Assembly: GCF_026914305.1 (NCBI RefSeq)
Contig: NZ_CP113866.1
Span: 988,501-1,052,500, forward strand
Direction of reading: 5' to 3'
DNA length: 64,000 bases
Source: Caldicellulosiruptor acetigenus
Lineage (GTDB): Bacteria; Bacillota; Thermoanaerobacteria; Caldicellulosiruptorales; Caldicellulosiruptoraceae
The notes under the pieces were generated by a model. That model ran no database searches. It was not told the origin of the DNA and saw only the letters and a list, made by a program, of their open reading frames with translations. Positions within the stretch are counted from its first letter, which is position 1, and each line of letters opens with the position of its first letter. The translations under genes were made by a program, and so were the position numbers. Positions 8,324 through 17,654 of the stretch are shown here, in pieces.

Positions 8324-8740
8324 ATGAAGTATTTGGACAGGGTTGATGAACAAACTGCGTATTTTTTGAACTTGGCAAAAGAAGCTCAAAAAAAGGCATA
8401 TGCACCATATTCACGTTTCAGGGTGGGTGCGGCAGCTGTTGGTAGCAGTAGCAAGGTATATACAGGGTGCAACATAGAAAATGCTTCATATCCACTTTCC
8501 ATGTGTGCGGAAAGAGTTGCACTATTTAAAGCGATATCAGAAGGTGAAAGTGAAATAAAAGCTCTTTATATAATTGGTCCTGAGAATGAGCCTATATCGC
8601 CGTGTGGTGCGTGCAGACAGGTGATATTTGAACTTGCAAAAAATAGCACCATTTATCTTTCGAATTTTGATATGACAAAAGTAATAGAAACTAATAGCAA
8701 AGAACTTTTGCCATATGGGTTTGACTTGAAAGAAAGATGA
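8324..8740 (+). CDS. cdd: Cytidine deaminase
   Basis: The enzyme deaminates cytidine and deoxycytidine to uridine and deoxyuridine, making them substrates for the phosphorylase at 8962. The 138-residue length fits the small homotetrameric class. Zinc ligands Cys61 (MCAERVALFKA, with the proton-shuttling Glu63), Cys94 and Cys97 (PCGACRQ) are all present, as is the substrate-binding FRVGAA and GCNIENASY. It begins 3 bases after the regulator gene and its stop overlaps the next start. Confidence 0.95.
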   Translation: MKYLDRVDEQTAYFLNLAKEAQKKAYAPYSRFRVGAAAVGSSSKVYTGCNIENASYPLSMCAERVALFKAISEGESEIKALYIIGPENEPISPCGACRQVIFELAKNSTIYLSNFDMTKVIETNSKELLPYGFDLKER

Positions 8741-8943
8741 AAAAAAATAAGTCGGGAGGTACGTTATCCAAGGTGAAAGTAATAGTTCTTTCTCTTATCA
8801 CAGGATTTATTGTCGGTGCTATATTCAGGCTTCTAAAGCTTCCAATTCCTGCCCCAAATGCGCTTGCGGGCATAATGGGTATATTTGGAATATTTTTAGG
8901 AGCTGTTTTTGTTGAGCAGATTCTAAAGCTTTTAACAAAGTAA
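8737..8943 (+). CDS. XapX domain (DUF1427) small membrane protein
   Basis: The protein is 68 residues with two hydrophobic segments separated by the loop LKLPIPAPNALAGIMGI, the hallmark of XapX/DUF1427 proteins. Function is not established; the family name comes from an association with xanthosine uptake, and here it sits between cdd and pdp in a nucleoside operon. The ATG at 8737 overlaps the cdd stop. A GTG at 8773, 13 bases after GGGAGG (8754-8759), would give a 56-residue product starting right at the first hydrophobic segment, which matches most family members better. The start is therefore uncertain. Confidence 0.75.
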   Translation: MKKNKSGGTLSKVKVIVLSLITGFIVGAIFRLLKLPIPAPNALAGIMGIFGIFLGAVFVEQILKLLTK

Positions 8944-8961
8944 ACTAAGTGGGTGAAAAGC

Positions 8962-10287
8962 ATGCTGGTAACAGAGATTATTAGAAAAAAAAGAGATGGA
9001 GATATCTTGAGTAAAGAAGAACTTGAATTTATTGTGAATGGGTATGTAAAAGGCGAAATTACAGACTATCAGATGTCTGCTTTCTTGATGGCTATATATT
9101 TTAGAGGAATGTCAAAAGAAGAGCTTGTAGAACTTACCATGCTCATGGCAAAATCAGGCAAGATGGTAGACCTGAGCAGTATAGAGGGTATCAAGGTTGA
9201 CAAACACTCAAGTGGTGGTATTGCTGACACAACAACCTTGGTCTTAATACCACTGGCAGCATCTTGCGGTGTAAAGGTTGCAAAGATGTCAGGACGTGGA
9301 CTTTCTCACACAGGTGGGACAATTGACAAGTTAGAGTCAATTCCAGGTTTTAAAACAGAGCTTTCAGAGGATGAGTTTATACAAGCTGTAAATAAAGTTG
9401 GTGCGGCAATTGTAGGGCAGTCAGAAAGCCTTGTTCCTGCAGACAAAAAGATATATGCTTTAAGAGATGTCACATGTACAGTTGAATCTATACCACTTAT
9501 AGCATCTTCTATCATGAGCAAAAAGATTGCAGCTGGTAGCGACAAAATAATACTTGATGTCAAGTTTGGCAAAGGTGCTTTCATGAAAGAGTATGAAAAG
9601 GCAAAAGAGCTTGCTAATACCATGGTTGAGATTGGAACTTTGGCAGGAAGAGAAACTGTGGCATATGTTACAGATATGAACCAGCCACTTGGTCTTATGA
9701 TTGGCAACGCTCTTGAGGTTATTGAAGCAATAGAGGTCTTAAAAGGCAGGGGACATGAAGATTTGAAGAATCTTTGTATTGAATTTGCATCTGAGATGAT
9801 GATTATGGCTGGGGTTGAAAAGGAGAAAAAATTAGCACAAGAAAGAGCAATTGAGAGCATTGAAAAGGGATTTGCTCTTGAAAAGTTTAGAGAAATTATA
9901 AAAAACCAAGGTGGAAACCCTGAAATAGTTGACAATTATTCTTTGCTACCACAAGCCAAATATACTTATGAACTAAAATGCGATGATGATATGTATATAA
10001 AAGACATCGATGCACTCAAACTTGGGCTTTGCGCGCTAAAACTTGGAGCAGGAAGACAAAGAAAAGAAGACAAAATTGACTATGCGGTTGGAATTCAACT
10101 TTTTGGTAAAATAGGTGATAAAATAGCCAGGAATATGCCGTTTGCTAAAATCTATGCAAATGATGAAAAAAGACTTGAAGAAGCCATCTCAGATGTGAAA
10201 ACTGCATTTGAGTTTTCTCGGGAACCTGTTCCAAAAAGAAAAGTAATATTTGCAAAGATAACAAAAGATGATGTTTTTGAATTTTAA
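8962..10287 (+). CDS. pdp: Pyrimidine-nucleoside phosphorylase
   Basis: The enzyme splits uridine, deoxyuridine and thymidine with phosphate to the base and (deoxy)ribose 1-phosphate. The 441-residue protein has the family N-terminal helical domain (IIRKKRDGDILSKEELEF) and the phosphate loop KHSSGGIADTTTL, followed by KMSGRGLSHTGGTIDKLE, the family II phosphorylase signature, and a C-terminal domain. ATG 8962 fits other family members (M-x-x-x-x-IIRKKRDG); a GTG at 8953 is in frame but inside the ribosome binding region. It feeds DeoB and DeoC downstream. Confidence 0.95.
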   Translation: MLVTEIIRKKRDGDILSKEELEFIVNGYVKGEITDYQMSAFLMAIYFRGMSKEELVELTMLMAKSGKMVDLSSIEGIKVDKHSSGGIADTTTLVLIPLAASCGVKVAKMSGRGLSHTGGTIDKLESIPGFKTELSEDEFIQAVNKVGAAIVGQSESLVPADKKIYALRDVTCTVESIPLIASSIMSKKIAAGSDKIILDVKFGKGAFMKEYEKAKELANTMVEIGTLAGRETVAYVTDMNQPLGLMIGNALEVIEAIEVLKGRGHEDLKNLCIEFASEMMIMAGVEKEKKLAQERAIESIEKGFALEKFREIIKNQGGNPEIVDNYSLLPQAKYTYELKCDDDMYIKDIDALKLGLCALKLGAGRQRKEDKIDYAVGIQLFGKIGDKIARNMPFAKIYANDEKRLEEAISDVKTAFEFSREPVPKRKVIFAKITKDDVFEF

Positions 10288-10310
10288 ATTACAGGGAGGA
10301 AGAAGAAAAT

Positions 10311-10973
10311 ATGACAAGAAAAGAGATTGCAAAGTTTATTGACCACACACTTTTGAGGTCCTCTGCAACACCTGCAGAAATAAAAAAGCTTTGTGATGAG
10401 GCACTAAAATACTCGTTTGCCTCTGTTTGTGTGAATCCTTATTATGTAAAGTTGTGTAAGGAATATTTGAAAGAGTCAAATGTCAAAGTGGCAACTGTGA
10501 TAGGTTTTCCACTTGGTGCAAATACTCTTAAAACAAAAGTGTTTGAAGCAAAAGAAGCTTTTGAAAACGGTGCTGATGAGATAGATATGGTCATAAATAT
10601 TGGAGCTATGCTAAGTGGTGACACAGATTATGTTTACGAAGAAATCAAGAGCATTGTTGATGTTGCAAGAGAGTATTCAAATAAAATAGTAAAGGTAATA
10701 ATTGAAACATCTGAGCTTGACGATGATAAGAAGGTAGAAGCATGCAAAATTGCAGCCGCAGCAGGCGCAGATTTTGTAAAAACTTCTACGGGTTTTTCTA
10801 AAAGCGGTGCAAAGTATGAGGATATACTTCTTATGAGAAAGGCTGTCGGTAGCAAGGTCAAAATTAAAGCATCAGGGGGAATCAGAACGTTTGAAGATGC
10901 TCTTTTGATGATACAAGCGGGCGCAAGCAGAATTGGCACAAGCAGCGGTGTTGCAATTGTAAGCGGGGAATAA
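10311..10973 (+). CDS. deoC: Deoxyribose-phosphate aldolase
   Basis: DeoC cleaves 2-deoxyribose 5-phosphate to glyceraldehyde 3-phosphate and acetaldehyde, the exit of deoxynucleoside breakdown into glycolysis. The 220-residue TIM barrel shows the Schiff-base Lys157 in ADFVKTSTGF and the activating Lys186 in KIKASGG, plus the N-terminal IDHTLL motif. Length is standard for the short bacterial class. The ATG is preceded by CAGGGAGGAAG. It follows pdp by 23 bp and precedes deoB by 42 bp. Confidence 0.96.
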   Translation: MTRKEIAKFIDHTLLRSSATPAEIKKLCDEALKYSFASVCVNPYYVKLCKEYLKESNVKVATVIGFPLGANTLKTKVFEAKEAFENGADEIDMVINIGAMLSGDTDYVYEEIKSIVDVAREYSNKIVKVIIETSELDDDKKVEACKIAAAAGADFVKTSTGFSKSGAKYEDILLMRKAVGSKVKIKASGGIRTFEDALLMIQAGASRIGTSSGVAIVSGE

Positions 10974-11015
10974 AAATAACCTCAAGTATTCGTTTTTGGA
11001 GGGAAGATTTTTAAA

Positions 11016-12188
11016 ATGAGAGTTATATTAATTGTTCTTGACAGTGTGGGTGTCGGTGCGCTTGATGATGCAAATCTTTACGGCGATGAAGGGAGCAATA
11101 CTCTTTCGAATACTTCTTACGCAGTTGGAGGCATTGAGCTTAAGAACTTATATAAGCTTGGGATAGGAAACATAACAAGCATAAAAGGTACACCGCCAAA
11201 TCCCAACCCTATTGGAGTTTTTGGTAAAAGCAAGGAAATGTCAAAAGGAAAAGATACCATAACCGGTCACTGGGAGATAGCTGGCATTGTGTTAGAAGAA
11301 CCTTTCAAGACATTTCCAAATGGTTTTCCTGAAGATTTGATTCAGGAATTTGAAAAAAGGATTGGGCGAAAAGTTCTTGGCAACAAAGTTGCATCTGGTA
11401 CAGAGATAATCAAGGAGCTTGGAGAAGAGCATATAAAAACCGGCTATCCAATTGTTTATACTTCTGCTGACTCTGTATTTCAGATAGCTGCACACGAAGA
11501 GGTAATTCCGCTTGACGAGCTTTACAGGATATGCCAAATAGCAAGGCAGCTTCTTGTTGGAAAATATCTTGTTGCAAGAGTAATTGCAAGGCCATTTGTG
11601 GGGAAAGACAGGAACAGTTTTGTAAGAACTTATAACAGAAGAGACTTTGCAGTTGAGCCACCTTATAATACGCTGCTTGACAATATTAAAGAAGCAGGTT
11701 TTGAATGTGTGGGAATAGGCAAGATAGAGGATATTTTTGCTAAAAGAGGACTGACAAAGAGTATTCACACAGAAGGAAACATGGACGGGGTTGACAAGAC
11801 TTTGAAGGCGATGGATGAAGTTGACAGAGGTTTAATTTTTACAAACCTTGTTGATTATGATATGCTGTATGGTCACAGAAATGACCCTCATGGTTATGCA
11901 AAGGCTTTAATAGACTTTGACACAAGGCTTCCCGAAATCATGGAAAAGCTTAAAAAAGATGACATTTTAATAATCACTGCAGACCATGGTTGTGACCCTA
12001 CAACACCTTCTACAGACCATTCGCGTGAACATGTGCCAATACTTGTTTATGGTGATAATATCAAAAAAGGATATGACCTGGGAACAAGAAAAAGCTTTTC
12101 TGACATTGGTCAGACAATAGCAGAGTATTTGAATGTAAAACCTTTAAGGTTTGGAGAGAGTTTTTTAAAAGAAATTGTGATAAAATAG
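11016..12188 (+). CDS. deoB: Phosphopentomutase
   Basis: DeoB converts ribose 1-phosphate and deoxyribose 1-phosphate, products of the three phosphorylases in this operon, to the 5-phosphates used by DeoC and the pentose pathway. The 390-residue protein belongs to the alkaline phosphatase superfamily: [16 protein letters not shown] (first metal site), [11 protein letters not shown] (phosphorylated Thr region) and [21 protein letters not shown] (metal ligands). GGAGGG lies 12-17 bases before the ATG at 11016. Confidence 0.96.
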   Translation: MRVILIVLDSVGVGALDDANLYGDEGSNTLSNTSYAVGGIELKNLYKLGIGNITSIKGTPPNPNPIGVFGKSKEMSKGKDTITGHWEIAGIVLEEPFKTFPNGFPEDLIQEFEKRIGRKVLGNKVASGTEIIKELGEEHIKTGYPIVYTSADSVFQIAAHEEVIPLDELYRICQIARQLLVGKYLVARVIARPFVGKDRNSFVRTYNRRDFAVEPPYNTLLDNIKEAGFECVGIGKIEDIFAKRGLTKSIHTEGNMDGVDKTLKAMDEVDRGLIFTNLVDYDMLYGHRNDPHGYAKALIDFDTRLPEIMEKLKKDDILIITADHGCDPTTPSTDHSREHVPILVYGDNIKKGYDLGTRKSFSDIGQTIAEYLNVKPLRFGESFLKEIVIK

Positions 12189-12206
12189 CTATTGAGGTGA
12201 TTTTTT

Positions 12207-13025
12207 ATGTCGTATTATGAAAGGGTAAAAGAAGCATCAGAATTTATAAAAAGTAAGATTCCAAGTGTGCCAGAGATTGCTATTGTTTTGGGAAGTGGAC
12301 TTGGAGGCTTTGCGGATACAATGGAAGATAAAGTTGAAATCAAATATTCAGAGATACCTCATTTTCCTGTATCTACTGTCAAAGGACACAAAGGCAACTT
12401 AGTTTTTGGGAGAGTAAAAGGAAGAGAGGTTTTGGCATTTCAAGGAAGGTTTCATCTTTATGAAGGGTATAAGGTTGAAGAAGTTGTGTTTGGTATAAGG
12501 ACAGCAGGACTTTTGGGGATAAAAAACCTGATTGTTACAAACGCGGCAGGTGGAATTTCGCCTCTGCTTTCTCCTGGAGATTTGATGGTGATAAAAGACC
12601 ACATAAATCTTTCAGGCGAAAACCCCGCAATCGGGCCAGATAGCGAAAAGTTTGGTGAAAGGTTTTTTGATATGACATATGCGTATGACAGGGAGATAAT
12701 TGAAAAAGCAAAAGATGTGTACAAGAAAAATGGCGTTGATTATAAAGAAGGTGTATATGCATTTTTAAAAGGTCCTTCATATGAAACACCTTCGGAAATA
12801 AGGATGCTAAAAATTCTTGGTGCTGATGCTGTTGGAATGTCAACAGTTCCAGAAGTTATTGCAGCGCGGCAGATGAACATCAAAGTTTTTGGAATTTCAT
12901 GTATTACAAACATGGCAGCAGGAATTCTTGAAAAGAAACTCTCACATGAAGAGGTCATAGAAGTTTCAAAGATGGTTGAGGAAAAGTTTATAAAAATAAT
13001 TAGGGATTTGATAGAGATTATTTAA
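12207..13025 (+). CDS. punA: Purine-nucleoside phosphorylase (family I, trimeric type)
   Basis: The enzyme phosphorolyses inosine and guanosine and their deoxy forms. The 272-residue protein has the phosphate loop VLGSGLGGFAD, the FQGRFHLYEGY motif, NAAGGI, the base-binding Glu in GPSYETPSE, the MSTVPE ribose contact and Asn in CITNMAAG, the set typical of trimeric 6-oxopurine phosphorylases. It is the last gene of the operon, followed by a terminator. Together with the MTAP-family enzyme at 3290 the operon encodes two purine phosphorylases of different specificity. Confidence 0.95.
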   Translation: MSYYERVKEASEFIKSKIPSVPEIAIVLGSGLGGFADTMEDKVEIKYSEIPHFPVSTVKGHKGNLVFGRVKGREVLAFQGRFHLYEGYKVEEVVFGIRTAGLLGIKNLIVTNAAGGISPLLSPGDLMVIKDHINLSGENPAIGPDSEKFGERFFDMTYAYDREIIEKAKDVYKKNGVDYKEGVYAFLKGPSYETPSEIRMLKILGADAVGMSTVPEVIAARQMNIKVFGISCITNMAAGILEKKLSHEEVIEVSKMVEEKFIKIIRDLIEII

Positions 13026-13046
13026 AAAAGAAAAGTAAATACTTAC

Positions 13047-13090
13047 AAATCCTACACTGCAAAGCTTTTACGCAGTGTAGGATTTTTGTT
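13047..13090 (+). terminator. Intrinsic terminator of the nucleoside operon
   Basis: AAATCCTACACTGC (13047-13060) pairs perfectly with GCAGTGTAGGATTT (13072-13085), followed by TTTGTTTATT. It lies 21 bp after punA and 70 bp before cheY. Confidence 0.88.
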
Positions 13091-13162
13091 TATTATACAA
13101 AAAAAGCGGGTAAAAATAAATTTGGGATATTATTTTTTCCTGCGGGGAGGGAAAATTGCTGT

Positions 13163-13516
13163 ATGAAAAAGGTGTTGATAGTAGATGATGCAGCATTTGT
13201 GAGGTATTCCTTGAGACAGACATTAGAAAAACATGGGTTTGAGGTTGTGGGTGAAGCGTGTGATGGGAAAAGCTGTATAAAACTTTTTCAGCAGCTTCAT
13301 CCAGACATAGTGACTCTTGATATTACAATGCCAGAGATGAATGGTATAGAGGTTTTGAAAAAGATTATGGAGATTGACAAAAATGCAAAAGTTGTCATGA
13401 TAACTGCCTTAGGTCAGGAAGAGAAAGTAAAAGAGGCAGTGTTAAACGGTGCGAAAGGGTTTATTGTAAAACCATACAAGGAAGAGCATCTGGTAAAAGT
13501 CTTGGCTTCTTTATAA
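13163..13516 (+). CDS. cheY: Chemotaxis response regulator CheY
   Basis: This single receiver domain of 117 residues carries the phosphoryl group from CheA to the flagellar motor switch or another target. The acidic pair Asp8/Asp9, phospho-acceptor Asp53 (VTLDITMPEMNG), Thr81 (MITALG) and Lys103 (VKPY) are all present. There is no output domain. It heads a cheY-cheA-cheW-mcp cluster and starts after GGGGAGGG. CheY is favoured over a generic receiver by the cheA gene 20 bp downstream. Confidence 0.92.
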   Translation: MKKVLIVDDAAFVRYSLRQTLEKHGFEVVGEACDGKSCIKLFQQLHPDIVTLDITMPEMNGIEVLKKIMEIDKNAKVVMITALGQEEKVKEAVLNGAKGFIVKPYKEEHLVKVLASL

Positions 13517-13536
13517 AAAGATGAGAAGGTGAGACT

Positions 13537-15438
13537 GTGAATGAAGCACAAAAAGACCCTATGTTAGAAATATTTGTCAGTGAAGCAAAAGAGATAGTAA
13601 GTTCGCTTGAGAGAATTTTTATTGAACTCAAAGAGGGAAACAGAAACTTTGATGTAGCAGTGGTAGAAGCTTTGAGATTTTTCCATACATTAAAAGGTTC
13701 ATCAGCGATGATGGGGTTTGAAGACATATCCAAGGTTTGTCACAGGGTTGAAGACATCTTTGTTTGTATGAGAGATGAAGGTAAACTACCAACCAGCTTA
13801 GATACCTTTATTTTAGAAATGTTAAAGTTAATAGATTTTTTAACCATCCAGATAAATCGTATAGAAAACTCACAGCAGATTCTACCTGCAGAAAATATCG
13901 AAGAGGTTTTAGAAAAGGTTGAAATGAGCTTGGCAGAAAATGATAAGGTGCAAGCTGAAAGTGAGAAAAGATATCATATAAGGTTGCTTTTTGAAGAAGG
14001 CTGGGAAATGGAGAATTTGAGGGCCTTCTTGATTGTCCAAAATTTGAAACAGTATGTGAAGGTTTTGGAATACCTGCCTTCTGATGTTGAGAGCAACATG
14101 GCATCTTCAGAAAAAATCAAAAAAGAGGGTTTTTTTATTTCAATTGAAACTCTACTTAAAAAAGAGGATGTGGTAAAACTTTTCGAAAGCTTTGCGTGGG
14201 TAAGAGATGTTAGAATTGAAGAGGTATCTGAGAAAGCTTCCTTAACCAAGGAGATAAGTTCATGGCAAAATGCCATACACTCTACCAATAAACTAATAAA
14301 CGTTAATATTGAAAAAGTTGATAAACTCATAGACCTCATTGGAGAGGTTGTGATAACCTTTTCTATGATTGTTCAGCATCAAAGAATAAAAACTGATGAG
14401 AATGGCAGTTTCAAAAATTTAACTCTTCAGATGTCAAAGCTAATAAGAGAACTTCAAGAAGTTGCAATGTCAATGCGTATGCTACCGCTTTCTTCTACAT
14501 TTCAAAGACTAAAGAGAACTATAATTGAGATGTCTGCAAAACTTCAGAAACCCGTTGATGTTCATATCACCGGGGAGGAGACAGAGCTTGACAAGGTTTT
14601 GATAGAACACTTAACAGACCCACTGATTCATATAGTTAGAAATGCTGTTGACCACGGGATAGAAGACAAAGAAGAAAGGTTAAAAAAAGGTAAGGGTGCA
14701 ACTGGCAATGTCTATATCAGTGCTAAAAATAGCGGGTCTGAAGTAGTTATTAGCATTGAGGATGATGGCAGAGGTCTGAATAAAGAGAAAATCTTGCAAA
14801 GAGCTTTAGAAAGAGGACTTATAACATCAACTGATGATATTGAAGAAGATGAAATTTTGGAGTTAATATTTCAGCCAGGATTTTCTACAAAAGAAGAAGC
14901 GACAGAATACTCAGGAAGAGGTGTGGGGCTTGACATTGTGAAAAATAGCGTTCAAAAAATTGGCGGAAGAATTTTTGTTGAGTCTGAAAAGGACAGGGGC
15001 ACAAGATTTACAGTTAGAATACCTCTCACTTTAGCAATAATTGACGGAATGCTAATTGACGTTGACGGCAATGTCTTTGTTGTACCTTTGAGCTCAATTG
15101 TAGAGACATTTAAACTTGAAAAACAGCAAATAGTATTGGAAAACGAAATTCCGTTTGTGTACAGAAGAGGCATATGTTTTAGTGTAATTGATTTGAACAA
15201 GATGTTTTATGGAAAGGACATGCTTGCCAAAGGAAGACCTTTTTATCTGGGTATACTTGTTACAAATGGTGAGAAGAATGGTGTTTTGCTTGTGGACAAT
15301 ATGATTTCCCAGCAACAGATAGTAATAAAAACATTGCCTGCTATTTTAAAGCAGGTAAGAGGTATTTCAGGGTGTACACTTCTTGGAAGTGGGAATATAG
15401 CATTTATTTTGGATATTGATGCCTTGCTTGAAAGGTAG
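13537..15438 (+). CDS. cheA: Chemotaxis histidine kinase CheA
   Basis: CheA autophosphorylates under receptor control and phosphorylates CheY. The 633-residue protein shows the whole domain order: P1 Hpt with His50 (FFHTLKGSSAMMG), a P2-like CheY-binding segment around residues 145-230, the P3 dimerisation helices near 265-330 (IGEVVITFSM ... MSMRMLPLSSTFQRL), a P4 ATPase domain (N box RNAVDHGIED, G1 EDDGRGL, G2 GRGVGLDIVK) and a C-terminal P5 CheW-like domain. The start is GTG 13537 after GAGAAGGTGA. It ends directly against cheW. Confidence 0.96.
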   Translation: MNEAQKDPMLEIFVSEAKEIVSSLERIFIELKEGNRNFDVAVVEALRFFHTLKGSSAMMGFEDISKVCHRVEDIFVCMRDEGKLPTSLDTFILEMLKLIDFLTIQINRIENSQQILPAENIEEVLEKVEMSLAENDKVQAESEKRYHIRLLFEEGWEMENLRAFLIVQNLKQYVKVLEYLPSDVESNMASSEKIKKEGFFISIETLLKKEDVVKLFESFAWVRDVRIEEVSEKASLTKEISSWQNAIHSTNKLINVNIEKVDKLIDLIGEVVITFSMIVQHQRIKTDENGSFKNLTLQMSKLIRELQEVAMSMRMLPLSSTFQRLKRTIIEMSAKLQKPVDVHITGEETELDKVLIEHLTDPLIHIVRNAVDHGIEDKEERLKKGKGATGNVYISAKNSGSEVVISIEDDGRGLNKEKILQRALERGLITSTDDIEEDEILELIFQPGFSTKEEATEYSGRGVGLDIVKNSVQKIGGRIFVESEKDRGTRFTVRIPLTLAIIDGMLIDVDGNVFVVPLSSIVETFKLEKQQIVLENEIPFVYRRGICFSVIDLNKMFYGKDMLAKGRPFYLGILVTNGEKNGVLLVDNMISQQQIVIKTLPAILKQVRGISGCTLLGSGNIAFILDIDALLER

Positions 15439-15447
15439 GTGAGAAAA

Positions 15448-15930
15448 GTGCAGGAAGAATTGCTCAGCAGCAAAGTGGATGAGTTTGAAGAAGCTATGAA
15501 AGATATGTACCTTATATTCAAAGTGGATGACCAGTTCTATGGGATAGAGATTAAGTACGTCATAGAGATTATAGGTCTTTTGCCCATAACCTATGTGCCA
15601 AATCAAGAAGAATATGTTAAAGGAATAATTAATTTGAGGGGCAAAATCATTCCTGTAATTGATGCAAGAATGAGGCTTTTAAAACCTCAGAAAGAGTACA
15701 ACGAAAGGACCTGTGTAATTGTCACAAGCATAGATGATTTTTTGGCTGGCATTATTGTTGACCATGTGAGCGAGGTTGCTGTGATAAATAAGGACCAAAT
15801 TAGTCCTTTGCCGCAAACATATGAAAAGATAGACGAAAGGTTTTTCAGAGGTGTTGCAAACTTAAATGAAAGACTTGTACTGGTGCTTGATTGTGAAACT
15901 TTTGTCAAGCCTGATAGGATAAATCTCTAA
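15448..15930 (+). CDS. cheW: Chemotaxis coupling protein CheW
   Basis: CheW links the chemoreceptor tip to CheA. The 160-residue SH3-like protein contains IKYVIEIIG, the conserved YVKGIINLRGKIIPVIDARMRL and the second-half motif GVANLNERLVLVLDCE. GTG 15448 is preferred because AAGGTAGG (15432-15439) lies 8 bases upstream; an in-frame GTG at 15439 abuts the cheA stop. It is followed 30 bp later by a chemoreceptor gene. Confidence 0.94.
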   Translation: MQEELLSSKVDEFEEAMKDMYLIFKVDDQFYGIEIKYVIEIIGLLPITYVPNQEEYVKGIINLRGKIIPVIDARMRLLKPQKEYNERTCVIVTSIDDFLAGIIVDHVSEVAVINKDQISPLPQTYEKIDERFFRGVANLNERLVLVLDCETFVKPDRINL

Positions 15931-15960
15931 AAAATGTAAATGAAAGGGGATAGGTGCCTT

Positions 15961-17511
15961 ATGAAGTTCTTAAAAAATTTAAAGATTTCCTCTAAGATTT
16001 TGGCGGGGTTTGGAATTGTTTTGATTTTGATACTCTTCATGGGTACAATAGCTGTTACAAATATCAACAGAATAAACAATGCCTATACAAAGGTTTATCA
16101 GACTAATGTAAAAGCATTTATTGCAATCGGCAATGTGCTTGAAGGTTTTGAAAGACAGCGTGTTAACTATAGAAATATTTTGCTTGCGAGAAATTCTGCA
16201 GAGATGAATTCGTATCTTCAGAAGACTGATGAGATAAATAACTTTTACAAAACAAACCTTGAAGAATTTTCAAGACTGATAAATGAAGAGGACATAAAGC
16301 AAGAGTATCAGAAGTTGGTTTCTTTATTTGATGAATATGACAGGCTAACAAATCAAATAATTGAACTTGCCAAAAGTGATAAAAAAGCAGCACTGGACCT
16401 TTTATTCAAACCAAGTTCAGCCCAGCTTGTAACTGATGTTCAAAATTCAATAAATACCCTCTATGATCTTGAAAAAAAGTACATCGAAAAGTTAAACGTT
16501 CAAAATAATGCCCTTGCAAAAAGTACAGTAACATCAATGGTGATAATAATTATTCTGTGCATAGCAATTTCTCTCTTTTTGGGACTGGTTATTTCTTCTG
16601 CAATTAGCAGACCTCTTTCTAAAATGGTTTCTGCTGCCCAGAAGATTGCAGAGGGTGATTTGACCGTTGATGTTAGATACGACTCTCGGGATGAGGTTGG
16701 AACTTTGTCTGAGGCATTTTCAAAGATGATTGATTCGCTTTCTCAGCTGATTTTCTCAGTAAAATCTTCGGCAGAACAGGTTGCGCTTGGAGCAAAGCAA
16801 CTTGCAGATGCAAGCCAGAGCTTGGCTCAGGGTGCAACAGACCAGGCAAGCGCAATTGAAGAGTTAAATTCCTCTGTTGAAGAAGTGTCTGCCCAGACAA
16901 AACAGAACAGCAAAAATGTTGAGGAGGCTACAAACTTTGCAAATCAGATAAAGGATGAAGCAAGAGTTGGTATGCAGCAGATGGAAGATATGATGAAAGC
17001 CATGGAAGAGATAAATATGGCATCTTCAAATATCTCAAAGATTATAAAGACCATAGACGAGATAGCTTTTCAGACAAATATATTAGCGCTTAACGCTGCG
17101 GTTGAGGCAGCACGGGCAGGAAGCTATGGAAAAGGATTTGCGGTTGTAGCCGAAGAGGTAAGGAACTTAGCAACAAGGAGCGCAAATGCTGCAAAAGAGA
17201 CAAGTAGCCTCATTGAATCTACCATCAAAAAGATTGAAGTGGGAGATAGTATTGCAAAACAGACATACACCTCGTTAGATAGAATTACAAAGAATATTGA
17301 TAAAATGGCCATGATTATGAATGATATAATGTATTCTTCAAAAGAACAGTCTGAAGCAATAGCACAGATTACAGAGGGAATAAACCAGGTTGCCAATGTG
17401 GTACAAAGTAATTCAGCAAACTCTCAAGAGACAGCTGCCGCTTCAGAAGAACTTTACAGCCAGGCAGATGTTCTTAAAAACCTTGTTGAAAGATTTAAAA
17501 CAAGAAGCTGA
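15961..17511 (+). CDS. Methyl-accepting chemotaxis protein with 4HB sensor domain
   Basis: A 516-residue transmembrane chemoreceptor. A membrane helix at residues 14-33 is followed by an extracytoplasmic four-helix-bundle region (about 35-185), a second membrane helix (about 188-212), a HAMP domain ([21 protein letters not shown]) and the cytoplasmic signalling hairpin whose tip reads [23 protein letters not shown]. There is no C-terminal CheR/CheB-tethering pentapeptide. The ligand is unknown. ATG 15961 follows AAAGGGGA by 10 bases; an upstream ATG at 15940 lacks a site. It probably signals through the CheA/CheW just upstream. Confidence 0.93.
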   Translation: MKFLKNLKISSKILAGFGIVLILILFMGTIAVTNINRINNAYTKVYQTNVKAFIAIGNVLEGFERQRVNYRNILLARNSAEMNSYLQKTDEINNFYKTNLEEFSRLINEEDIKQEYQKLVSLFDEYDRLTNQIIELAKSDKKAALDLLFKPSSAQLVTDVQNSINTLYDLEKKYIEKLNVQNNALAKSTVTSMVIIIILCIAISLFLGLVISSAISRPLSKMVSAAQKIAEGDLTVDVRYDSRDEVGTLSEAFSKMIDSLSQLIFSVKSSAEQVALGAKQLADASQSLAQGATDQASAIEELNSSVEEVSAQTKQNSKNVEEATNFANQIKDEARVGMQQMEDMMKAMEEINMASSNISKIIKTIDEIAFQTNILALNAAVEAARAGSYGKGFAVVAEEVRNLATRSANAAKETSSLIESTIKKIEVGDSIAKQTYTSLDRITKNIDKMAMIMNDIMYSSKEQSEAIAQITEGINQVANVVQSNSANSQETAAASEELYSQADVLKNLVERFKTRS

Positions 17512-17533
17512 TAAAAATCATGAAAAGCTAATT

Positions 17534-17565
17534 GGGGCTGGGAAAACCAGCTCCTTTTAGTTTTG
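17534..17565 (+). terminator. Terminator of the che cluster
   Basis: GGGGCTGG (17534-17541) pairs with CCAGCTCC (17547-17554, one G-T) across a short loop and is followed by TTTTAGTTTT. Confidence 0.75.
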
Positions 17566-17619
17566 TATCGATACAGTTTTGGTTTTAAGATTTGATTTTT
17601 GAATCTTTTTGTGTAGAAT
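17564..17619 (+). promoter_or_regulatory. Palindrome and candidate promoter before the ECF S-component gene
   Basis: TTGATT (17592-17597) and TAGAAT (17614-17619), 16 bp apart, form a plausible promoter. Upstream of it, TGTATCGATACA at 17564-17575 is a perfect 12-bp palindrome that could bind a dimeric regulator. The palindrome also touches the T-run of the preceding terminator. Binding is inference. Confidence 0.45.
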
Positions 17620-17654
17620 TAGGCAAGTAGAAATATTTTTGAAGAGGTGATTTT

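Noticed and set aside
9306..9935. 209-codon open frame on the minus strand
   Set aside because: It lies wholly inside pdp, antisense, has no binding site and its residues are the Ser/Ile/Phe-rich pattern of an antisense shadow.
13081..13162. Sigma-D (flagellar) promoter before cheY
   Set aside because: TAAA and a GATAT-containing -10-like element are present but only 8 bp apart, far from the required spacing of about 15.
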